From CAUZIZ01 sp965218775 (GTDB taxonomy: Bacteria > Acidobacteriota > UBA6911 > RPQK01 > JAJDTT01): DNA of 64,000 nt. The stretch covers positions 80,209-144,208 of the forward strand of contig CBDCLS010000002.1 in NCBI GenBank assembly GCA_965218775.1, read 5' to 3'. The position numbers and the translations under genes are program-made. A model generated the notes under the pieces. That model saw nothing but the letters and a program-made list of their open reading frames with translations, did not search any database and was not told where the DNA came from. Every line of letters begins with the position of its first letter. Position 1 is the first letter of the stretch. This document shows, in pieces, positions 49,512 to 57,336 of the stretch.

Positions 49512-52427
49512 ATGTGCACTAGAACCTGTTTGAAAACCCTTTTCTTCGCGACACTTTGGACCACCCTCTGCGCCGCCGAACTGCCGTCGCCGGATTTCGA
49601 AAAGGACATCCGGCCTATCCTGGAAAAGAACTGCCTGCAATGCCACGGCGAATCGGCTCCTCAGGCGCAGTTGGATCTGCGGACCCCTGGGACCGTTCTG
49701 GCAGGGGGTAAGTCGGGGTCCGCCCTGGTTCCAGGCGCCTCGAGCGAGAGTCTTCTGGTGAGCAAGGTAACCTCCGGTTCCATGCCCCCTGGTGAGGCCC
49801 GTTTGTCCGACGAGGAGATCTCCTTGATTCGGCTCTGGATTGATCGCCAGGGGAGGCAGACGAAGCTGGCGAGTGTTACCGAGAAGGACGTTCTTCCCAT
49901 CTTTCAGATGCATTGCGTCAACTGCCACGGAAAGAGTAAGCAGGAAGGCGGACTCGATTTGAGGACTCAAGCCGGCCGCCTCAAGGGAGGCGATTCGGGT
50001 CCAGCTCTCATCCCTGGAAAGCCTGGTAAGAGCCTACTTTACGCACGGATTCTCGCACGCGAGATGCCTCCATTGGATGAGATTCGCCCGCCAACAACGG
50101 CCGAGGTGGAAACCCTCCGCCACTGGATTGAGGCCGGCGCCCCTGCCGACTCGGCTTCCCGCGCCGAGGTCGAGGAGGCCGCTCTGAGCCAGGAAGACCG
50201 CGACTTCTGGTCCTTCCGCCCTCCCCAGCGGCCGGAAGTTCCCACCGTGCGCCAGCAGGAGCTGGTCCGCAATCCCATCGATGCCTTCCTGTTACGGCAA
50301 CTGGAGTCCAAGGATCTGAGCTTTTCGCCGGAGGCTGAGCCGCTCGTCCTGCTGCGCCGGGCCTACCTGGACCTGACGGGCATGCCTCCCACACCCGCTG
50401 AAACCCGGGCCTATCTCGAGGACCAGGGAGCGTCCGCCTATGAAAATCTGATCGATCGGCTACTGGATTCTCGCCACTATGGTGAGCGTTGGGCTCAGTA
50501 TTGGCTGGACCTCGCTGGTTACACTGACTCCGAGGGGATTGTCGACGAAGACAAGGTCCGTCCTTATGCCTGGCGCTATCGCGACTACGTGATCCGAGCC
50601 CTCAACCGAGACACCCCCTACGATCGATTTCTTACCGAGCAGCTGGCAGGTGACGAGTTGGTTGACTACAAGAAGGAAGAAAAGGTCACGCAGGACTTGA
50701 TAGACACCTTGGCGGCAACTGGTTTCCTACGACTGACGACCGACGGGACCTATAATCAGCCCAACCGATCCCTGCAGGACAAGATGGACGTCATCGCCGA
50801 TGAACTCCAGGTTCTGGGTTCATCGGTATTGGGTCTCACAGTAGGTTGTGCCCGTTGCCACGACCACAAATACGATCCCTTGACTCAGCGCGAGTACTAC
50901 GGCCTCAGCGCTATTTTCCAGACCGCCCTGGACCCCTACGACTGGCGTCCTCCCACCGAGAGAGTGCTGCACCGGGCCTTGGAATCAGAGCTGAAGGCGG
51001 TTGAGTCGCACAACGCTCCCCTCAAGACCCAGCTCCAGAAGCTGGAGTCCGAGCTGGAAAAGAAGGCCCTTCCTTTCAAGGAGAAGTTTCTGAAAGAGGC
51101 CTTGGCTGCTCTGCCCGAAGATGTTCGGGAAGATCTCAAGGCGGTGACGGCCACGCCCAAGGAAAAGAGGACTGGGCTCCAGCGATATCTGGCGCGTAAG
51201 TTCAAAGACGCGGTGGACCCTTCCTACGCCGCACTGGGTGACCGATTCCCAGAGTTCAAGGAGGCTGCCGCCGAACCGCAAAAGTCGATCGAACACATCA
51301 AGAATGTGAAATACGGCTCTGAGACCAATTTCAAGGACAAGACGAAGTTCCTGCTCAAGCCCGGCATCCGAGCCCTGTACGATATGGGAGGCGAGCCTTC
51401 TCCTGCTTATCTTTTGAAGCGCGGCCAGGCTCAATCGGTCGGTGAACGTGTGTACCCAAGAGTTCCGACGGCCCTCGATCGAAGTGAACTCAAGCCCTAT
51501 CGTCCCGCAAAAGTGCCGGGGAGGGATACCAGCGGAAACCGGCTGGGATTGGCTCGTTGGTTGATGCAACCCAATCATCCACTAACCTCGCGGGTGAAGG
51601 TCAACCGGATCTGGTCTCATCACTTCGGCCGTGCCCTGGTGGCTTCACCGGGGAATTTTGGCCGAACCGGATCGAAGCCGTCTCACCCGCAACTCTTGGA
51701 CTGGCTGGCCACTGAGTTTGTCGCCCGAGGCTGGAGCCAAAAGGCCATGCACCGCTTGATCATGACATCCACGGCCTACAGGCAGAGTTCTCGGGTGAGA
51801 CCGCAGTCACGCGAAGGCGATCCCGAAAACCTGCTCCTCTCGCGGATGCCCCTACGACGCCTGGACGCCGAAGCCCTTCATGATTCCGTGCTTCGGGTCA
51901 CCGGCCGACTGGACACGACTCCTTTCGGAATCCCGGTCACCGTGGAAGAGAAGCCCACGGGTGAGGTGGTCGCCGAAGCCACGGAGAAGGGCTGGAGACG
52001 CGCGATCTACTTACTCAAGAGGCGCCGGATGCCGGTCTCTGCTCTGGAGGCCTTCGACTATCCGGTGATGATGCCCAATTGTGACGAGCGTCGGCACTCC
52101 ACCGTCGTTATCCAGGCGCTCCAGCTGATGAACAGCGAGCTGATGCGGCACCACGCGAGCTATCTAGCCGGCCGCCTCATGGACGAAGCCCCGGCAGATC
52201 CGGGTAAGCAGGTCGAAAACCTCTACTTGCGGGTACTGACCCGTTATCCCAGAACGGAGGAAAAACAGCGTGTGCTGGCCTCCCTGGACACCTTGGCTGG
52301 AGAATGGCAAGCTCATCTGGAGAAGACCAACGAGGCCGGACCCCGAGGCCCAACGGCGCAGTGGTCGGCACTGAGCTCGGTGACTTTGGCCCTGCTCAAC
52401 TCGGCTGAGTTCCTGTATATTGACTGA
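49512..52427 (+). CDS. Planctomycete-type cytochrome with two PSCyt1, DUF1549 and DUF1553 domains
   Basis: A 971-aa exported protein (signal residues 1-22). Three heme motifs are visible: CLQCH (41-45) and CVNCH (135-139) in two successive PSCyt1 domains and CARCH (446-450) in DUF1549 (LDLTGMPPTPAETRAYLEDQ region before it). DUF1553 forms the C-terminus (RVKVNRIWSHHFGRALVASP, STAYRQSSR, MNSELMRHHASYLAGRL). A coiled Lys/Glu-rich stretch (about residues 490-560) separates them. It heads an operon: DUF1501 follows after 12 bp, then an NHL propeller. Periplasmic redox role in polymer use is inferred. Confidence 0.94.
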   Translation: MCTRTCLKTLFFATLWTTLCAAELPSPDFEKDIRPILEKNCLQCHGESAPQAQLDLRTPGTVLAGGKSGSALVPGASSESLLVSKVTSGSMPPGEARLSDEEISLIRLWIDRQGRQTKLASVTEKDVLPIFQMHCVNCHGKSKQEGGLDLRTQAGRLKGGDSGPALIPGKPGKSLLYARILAREMPPLDEIRPPTTAEVETLRHWIEAGAPADSASRAEVEEAALSQEDRDFWSFRPPQRPEVPTVRQQELVRNPIDAFLLRQLESKDLSFSPEAEPLVLLRRAYLDLTGMPPTPAETRAYLEDQGASAYENLIDRLLDSRHYGERWAQYWLDLAGYTDSEGIVDEDKVRPYAWRYRDYVIRALNRDTPYDRFLTEQLAGDELVDYKKEEKVTQDLIDTLAATGFLRLTTDGTYNQPNRSLQDKMDVIADELQVLGSSVLGLTVGCARCHDHKYDPLTQREYYGLSAIFQTALDPYDWRPPTERVLHRALESELKAVESHNAPLKTQLQKLESELEKKALPFKEKFLKEALAALPEDVREDLKAVTATPKEKRTGLQRYLARKFKDAVDPSYAALGDRFPEFKEAAAEPQKSIEHIKNVKYGSETNFKDKTKFLLKPGIRALYDMGGEPSPAYLLKRGQAQSVGERVYPRVPTALDRSELKPYRPAKVPGRDTSGNRLGLARWLMQPNHPLTSRVKVNRIWSHHFGRALVASPGNFGRTGSKPSHPQLLDWLATEFVARGWSQKAMHRLIMTSTAYRQSSRVRPQSREGDPENLLLSRMPLRRLDAEALHDSVLRVTGRLDTTPFGIPVTVEEKPTGEVVAEATEKGWRRAIYLLKRRRMPVSALEAFDYPVMMPNCDERRHSTVVIQALQLMNSELMRHHASYLAGRLMDEAPADPGKQVENLYLRVLTRYPRTEEKQRVLASLDTLAGEWQAHLEKTNEAGPRGPTAQWSALSSVTLALLNSAEFLYID

Positions 52428-52439
52428 GCGAGGTACAAA

Positions 52440-53888
52440 ATGACTGCCCGTCTACCAGGGGCCCTGGGTACAAGGCGAGACTTCTTCTCCCGAATTGGGG
52501 ATGGTGTCCATGGAGCCGCACTGGCCTACCTCCTGCAGCAGGATCTCCTTGCCTCGACAAAGCTCGACCAGGCCGCTCCTCGATTCGACCTGAAGCCACG
52601 TCCTCCCCACTTCGAGCCCAAAGCCCAGTCGGTGATCCACCTCTTCATGAATGGTGGTCCCAGCCAGGTAGACCTCTTCGACCCAAAGCCGACGCTGGAC
52701 CGCATGGCGGGAGCCGCCGCACCCAGGGATCTGCTGAACCAGATCGAAAACATGGACCAGGCGGGGACCCTCATGCCTTCGCCTTATGAGTTTTCCCGGC
52801 ATGGAAAGTGCGGCATGGAACTCTCGGAACTGCTCCCCCACACAGCCAAAATCGTGGACGACATTACCCTGATTCGATCTATGTACGGGGAGCACTTCAA
52901 CCACGAGCCCGCCATCAACCTCTTTCACACCGGCCGCCTCATCACGGGTCGTCCTACGCTGGGCGCTTGGGTGACCTACGCCTTGGGTACCGAAAATCAA
53001 AACCTTCCAGGGTACGTGGTCCTTGACGACAAGAATCTTCCGGTCAATGGAATCCAGAACTGGCAGTCCGGATGGCTGCCTCCGGTTTTTCAGGGCACTC
53101 GTTTCCGCGAAAAGCACCCGGCGGTGCTGAACCTCAGCCCCAAGCAAGAACTGCCCAATCCTCTGGTCGAGGCAGAGCGTTCGCTGCTTCGCAGCCTGGA
53201 TCAAACGCACCGCAGGGAGCGTCCCTGGCAGCCGGATCTGGATGCCCGTATCTCCTCTTACGAACTGGCCGCTCGCATGCAGCTCGCTGCTAGCGATGCT
53301 CTGGATCTGTCTCAAGAAAGTGAGGCCACCAAGGAGATGTATGGCCTCAACAACGAGGTGACTGCCTCCTCCTATGGCAGGCGCTGTCTGATGGCGCGTC
53401 GGCTGATCGAACGGGGTGTGCGCTTTGTTCAGATCTTCATCGAGTATCAGATCTGGGACAATCACAGTGACCTGAAGAAAAACCTGGAATACTGTTGCGG
53501 CAAGACGGACCAACCTTCGGCCGCTCTGGTCCAGGACCTGAAGCAGAGAGGGTTACTGGAAAACACCCTCGTGATCTGGGGAGGCGAGTTTGGCCGCATG
53601 CCCATCTCCCAGGTTCGGGCTGGCGCCGACGTAGGCCGAGACCATGGACCGGATGGCTTCAGCATGTGGATGGCCGGTGGGGGCGTCAAGAAGGGGTACA
53701 TCTACGGCGCTACCGACGACATCGGACACAAAGCTGCCCAGGACCGAGTCAGCGTACACGACTTTCACGCTACCTTCTTGAACCAAATGGGCCTGGACCA
53801 CCGGAAGCTGGTTTACCATCGTCATGGCCTGGAGGAAAGGCTCACCGATCAGTATCCGGCGAGGGTCGTAGAGGAAATCTTGACCTGA
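52440..53888 (+). CDS. DUF1501 secreted protein
   Basis: A 482-aa DUF1501 protein 12 bp after its cytochrome partner. The N-terminus has a Tat-like RRDFFSRIGDGVHGAALAYL. Family blocks: FMNGGPSQVDLFDPKPTLDR, SELLPHTAKIVDDITLIRSM, LGAWVTYALGTENQNLPG, LVIWGGEFGRMPISQ and VGRDHGPDGFSMWMAGGG. Paralogue of 24106-25572 and 60705-62135. Its position is the same as in the other two pairs. Confidence 0.93.
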   Translation: MTARLPGALGTRRDFFSRIGDGVHGAALAYLLQQDLLASTKLDQAAPRFDLKPRPPHFEPKAQSVIHLFMNGGPSQVDLFDPKPTLDRMAGAAAPRDLLNQIENMDQAGTLMPSPYEFSRHGKCGMELSELLPHTAKIVDDITLIRSMYGEHFNHEPAINLFHTGRLITGRPTLGAWVTYALGTENQNLPGYVVLDDKNLPVNGIQNWQSGWLPPVFQGTRFREKHPAVLNLSPKQELPNPLVEAERSLLRSLDQTHRRERPWQPDLDARISSYELAARMQLAASDALDLSQESEATKEMYGLNNEVTASSYGRRCLMARRLIERGVRFVQIFIEYQIWDNHSDLKKNLEYCCGKTDQPSAALVQDLKQRGLLENTLVIWGGEFGRMPISQVRAGADVGRDHGPDGFSMWMAGGGVKKGYIYGATDDIGHKAAQDRVSVHDFHATFLNQMGLDHRKLVYHRHGLEERLTDQYPARVVEEILT

Positions 53889-53925
53889 TTCCCAACCCTT
53901 TCGGCGCTTCTTTCCTGCTTAAAGT

Positions 53926-54936
53926 ATGAGAATCGGATTCGACCGGTACACCTATAAATGGATTGAGGATTGGGCGCGTATTCCTGATGATGCTGCGCTC
54001 AGGGAGGGGTGGGCTCACCACGGGTTTGCCTGCACCTCCGAGAATACCCTGATCGGCTTTCATCCGGGAAAGTCCTCCGTTCTGGTTTTCGATCAGGAAG
54101 GCGTTCTGAGCAGGGATTGGCCCATAGATCTAGCGGAAGGACATGGGCTGACTCTCTGCCACGAAGATGGGGAGGAACGACTCTGGGTAGTGGACAATGG
54201 AAGCAAGAAGCTCAAGTGCCACGCGTATGATAATCCACCGGGAAACGATCAGATTTCTGGCCGGGTCGTTAAGTTTTCCCTGGAAGGCAAGGCCTTGGCG
54301 CAGCTGCAGAAGCCGCTCCTGCCCGTCTACGAGGAGACCAGGTTTTCGCCGACAGCGGTTGTGGTCAATGAGGAGGTGCATGGAGGCAATGGCGATGTCT
54401 GGGTCGCTGACGGCTACGGAGCCTATCTGGTTCACCGATTTGATGGCGAAGGTCACTACCTGTCTTCTCTCAGCGGCGAGGAGGGCGCGGGCCGCTTCGA
54501 TTGTCCACACGGGATCTTCATCGACCGCAGAAAGCCGGAGCCGGAACTCTACGTAGCCGACCGCAGCAACGGTCGCTTTCAGGTCTACGACCTGGAGGGA
54601 GTATTCAAACGGGTCTTCGGATCCGAATTCCTGACCACACCCAGCGCCATGGTTACATACCAGGATGTCATGGTGGTTGCCGAGCTGCGTGCCCGGCTCA
54701 CCCTGTTGGATATAGACGACCGGTTGCTGGGTTACCTGGGTGACAACGAGGCTGTTTCCTATCAGAATGGCTGGCCCAACACCTTGGATGACCGTGGCCA
54801 GATCGTTCCCAGTGATCGTCTCGAACCGGGAAAGTTCAACAGCCCTCACGGTCTGGGAGTGGACCGCGAGGGGAACCTCTACGTCTCCGAGTGGCTCATC
54901 GGTGGTCGCTACATCAAGTTGGCGCGTTGCCCGTAG
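53926..54936 (+). CDS. NHL-type six-bladed beta-propeller protein
   Basis: A 336-aa protein of NHL/6-bladed propeller type: LVFDQEGVLSRDWP, LWVVDNGSKKLK, VWVADGYGAYLVHRFDGEG, LYVADRSNGRFQVYDLEG and NLYVSEWLIGG are successive blades. No signal peptide is visible, so it may be cytoplasmic. It ends at a TAG whose bases belong to the left edge of a cloverleaf repeat (54933), so the native end of the protein may have been altered. Related proteins bind peptides or sugars; some have lyase-like activity. Third gene after the cytochrome/DUF1501 pair. Confidence 0.8.
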   Translation: MRIGFDRYTYKWIEDWARIPDDAALREGWAHHGFACTSENTLIGFHPGKSSVLVFDQEGVLSRDWPIDLAEGHGLTLCHEDGEERLWVVDNGSKKLKCHAYDNPPGNDQISGRVVKFSLEGKALAQLQKPLLPVYEETRFSPTAVVVNEEVHGGNGDVWVADGYGAYLVHRFDGEGHYLSSLSGEEGAGRFDCPHGIFIDRRKPEPELYVADRSNGRFQVYDLEGVFKRVFGSEFLTTPSAMVTYQDVMVVAELRARLTLLDIDDRLLGYLGDNEAVSYQNGWPNTLDDRGQIVPSDRLEPGKFNSPHGLGVDREGNLYVSEWLIGGRYIKLARCP

Positions 54937-55011
54937 CGGTGGCCTCCAGGCCGCCGTCCGAACCAAAAGGCTCAGAAGGATAAGACTTCGGCCTGGAGGC
55001 CAAAGCTACGT
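54933..55011 (+). repeat. Cloverleaf-like intergenic repeat, copy 6
   Basis: Near-consensus copy: outer GTAGC/GCTAC, left hairpin CGGTGGCC-TCCA-GGCCGCCG, right hairpin CTTCGGCC-TGGA-GGCCAAAG, central stem weakened. Its first TAG is the stop codon of the NHL gene, and it ends 27 bp from the stop of the convergent GNAT gene. Confidence 0.88.
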
Positions 55012-55037
55012 TTGTAAATGGAGTGTCAGCCTAGAAA

Positions 55038-55970
55038 CTACGCCGTTTCCAGGAGAAAAGTGGGCATGTTGATGCCCTTGTAGGGCTGATATTCCCCACG
55101 TACCTGGCAGAAGTGAAGCTCGCAGTTGCGGGCACCCCAGCTGTACATCATCTGGACTAGCTGGGACTGGTCGACCGGTAGAATCAAGATCGGAGATTTG
55201 CCCCGGTGCAGGTCAAGCTCACTGAAGATTAGGGGCGCGGCCGCTGCCTCGGTTTGCATGACTCCGGGTCCAAGCATGTTGAAGGCAGGGTGGGCAGAGG
55301 ATGCGAGAAAACCTTCGATGTTCCCGGGAGAGCTTTCGTAAACCGAAACGTGCCAGAATCCGAGAGAGTTCTCGATGCAAAAGCGATAGTCCTCCTCTCG
55401 GGTCACACCGCTTACCTGCAGTTCGAGTGCGGCCATAGCAGGGACGTCTTCCAGCCTGGCCTCGCGCACCTGTTCCAGCCCGGGCGGCGGTTGTGGGAGG
55501 CCACCTTCAGGCACTTGCAGCATCATGTCCTGGTAGGCCTGGTAGGGCACGAATCCGGACCGATTGTAGAGCGAAAACGAGTCCAGGTTGAGGGCACTCT
55601 GGGTGAGCCGCAACGCTCTGTAGCCCTCCCGATCGGTGAAATCACAGATGTACTTGAGCATCTCTCGTCCTGCCCCATGACCAAAGTAGTTGGGATGAAC
55701 AGTCATGATCCCAAGTCCTACGTGAGACTGGCGTGGATGGTAGAAGCAGGAACCCATCAAACGGGAGGTACGGCGGTTTTCGGCGACCACACATCGGCTC
55801 GTCCCGATACCGCTGTAGACCTGATAAAATACGGCGGTTACCTGTGGAGAGCCTTGAAAAGGCTGACCCATCCCGCGAAGGCCGTACCAGGCGTTGATCG
55901 AGGCGTAGATCAGTTCCGAGACTTCTGATTGATCATCAGCCGTCATTTGGCGAAGATGTAACGAATCCAT
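55038..55970 (-). CDS. GNAT-family acetyltransferase with two tandem domains
   Basis: A 310-aa protein. The first half (about 1-150) is a GNAT domain with GIMTVHPNYFGHGAGREMLK, the acetyl-CoA pyrophosphate loop (Q/RxxGxG/A as GHGAGR), and the typical NLDSFSLYNRSGFVPYQAY ending. The second half (about 165-310) has a diverged GNAT-like fold without a clear loop. Substrate unknown. Convergent with the NHL propeller gene. Confidence 0.85.
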   Translation of the reverse strand: MDSLHLRQMTADDQSEVSELIYASINAWYGLRGMGQPFQGSPQVTAVFYQVYSGIGTSRCVVAENRRTSRLMGSCFYHPRQSHVGLGIMTVHPNYFGHGAGREMLKYICDFTDREGYRALRLTQSALNLDSFSLYNRSGFVPYQAYQDMMLQVPEGGLPQPPPGLEQVREARLEDVPAMAALELQVSGVTREEDYRFCIENSLGFWHVSVYESSPGNIEGFLASSAHPAFNMLGPGVMQTEAAAAPLIFSELDLHRGKSPILILPVDQSQLVQMMYSWGARNCELHFCQVRGEYQPYKGINMPTFLLETA

Positions 55971-56144
55971 GATGACAGTGGCTTTCTGTGGTCGTCTATT
56001 CCAGCCCTTGTCTTACCACAACCCGACGTCTCGGGCCACGTCTGCTTCCACTGAATCTTCTCGAGAATTGCGCCCAGCGGACCCTGTCCCTTCGAGTGAT
56101 CCAGGACAGTTTCTGGCAGAATCGAGCCACATGAAAGGGCGAGT

Positions 56145-57296
56145 ATGACAACAGAACTGCAGATTCTCGATGAGGGTGTCATCTGGAAGAACCCTCATCC
56201 CTCGGTGCGATCGATCTGTGCCTGGCATGGACACACTGAGAATCTGGGAGACGGAGAACTCATCCACGCAATGCGAGTAGGCCAGGCCAAATCTGGGGTC
56301 GACGGAAGGGTCAAGATGCTGCGCTCCCACGATCACGGCAAGACCTGGGCGGAGACAACAGCACTGATCGCCGAGCAAGAGGATGATAGCGGTTTCAGTT
56401 ATTTGACCGCCTTTCCACGACTTGCCAGTGATGGGACACTTTGGGCCAGCTCACTGCGGCTGATCCAGATCGAGCCGGAAGACCCTCGTTGGACTCCGGA
56501 CAACGGTGGCTGGATCGGTGGTGAGAACCTGGTTCTGTACTCCGCGGATAAGGGACTCTCTTGGTCAGATCCTCTTACAGTAGGGCCTGCTGCCACCGAG
56601 GACAGCTTTCCGACACTCGCTTCTCCAGTCCATGAGTTGGCCTCCGGTGAACTGTTTTTGCTGTTGGAAGCGTACTTCACCCAGACCCTCAAGCAGATGC
56701 GACATCAGGTCACCGCCTATTACAGTCGAGATCGAGGGAGGACGTGGGGAGAGCCGCTGATCGTGGCTCGCGATCCAGAGGAAAGGCTGATTTACTTCGA
56801 TCCCAGGTTGGCTCGACTCCACGATGGAAGCTGGATCTGCCTGTTCTGGACACACGACCGGAAGACCGACGAGACTCTAAACGTGACCTGCTCCTTCTCC
56901 GAGGACGGATACCACTGGACGCATCCGGAGCCGACCGAACTCTGGGGATTTCCCACGCTTCCTTTACCTCTTCCTGACGGTAGGCTCTTTGCCGTCTACA
57001 ACTACCGGCGTAGTCCTCAGGGAATTCACTGCGCCCTGAGTGATGATGGGGGCAGGAGTTGGGATCTGCGCCAGGCGCGGGTGCTGTGGGATCAGGAAGA
57101 ACGCCGGATCAGCGGAGCATTGGCTCAGTCAGGCCAGCCCAGGGCCTGGGACGGAAGCTGTATGGCTGAGATGTTTACCTGGGACTTCGGAGTACCGGAT
57201 CCCGTCCTTCTTGATGACGGTTCCATCCTCGTGACCTTCTACGCTACCCAGCTGGACCACGTCACCCACCAGCGCTATGTGAGGCTGGTGGTCTGA
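56145..57296 (+). CDS. Sialidase-like BNR/Asp-box protein, cytoplasmic form
   Basis: A 383-aa propeller with Asp boxes SHDHGKTW, SADKGLSW, SRDRGRTW, SEDGYHW and SDDGGRSW. The start is at ATG 56145 with no signal peptide, unlike the paralogue at 1427. Arg/Asp/Tyr residues needed for sialidase catalysis cannot be placed with confidence, so it may be a glycan-processing or lyase-like relative. Isolated gene. Confidence 0.85.
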   Translation: MTTELQILDEGVIWKNPHPSVRSICAWHGHTENLGDGELIHAMRVGQAKSGVDGRVKMLRSHDHGKTWAETTALIAEQEDDSGFSYLTAFPRLASDGTLWASSLRLIQIEPEDPRWTPDNGGWIGGENLVLYSADKGLSWSDPLTVGPAATEDSFPTLASPVHELASGELFLLLEAYFTQTLKQMRHQVTAYYSRDRGRTWGEPLIVARDPEERLIYFDPRLARLHDGSWICLFWTHDRKTDETLNVTCSFSEDGYHWTHPEPTELWGFPTLPLPLPDGRLFAVYNYRRSPQGIHCALSDDGGRSWDLRQARVLWDQEERRISGALAQSGQPRAWDGSCMAEMFTWDFGVPDPVLLDDGSILVTFYATQLDHVTHQRYVRLVV

Positions 57297-57321
57297 GTGA
57301 ATTCTACCTGTTGCTGTTTCC

Positions 57322-57330
57322 TGCTATGAT
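57322..57330 (+). promoter_or_regulatory. Possible extended -10 promoter directly before the DHH/CPBP-like gene
   Basis: TGCTATGAT (TGn-TATGAT) ends only 6 bp before ATG 57337, which would give a nearly leaderless mRNA. Confidence 0.35.
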
Positions 57331-57336
57331 CGACCA

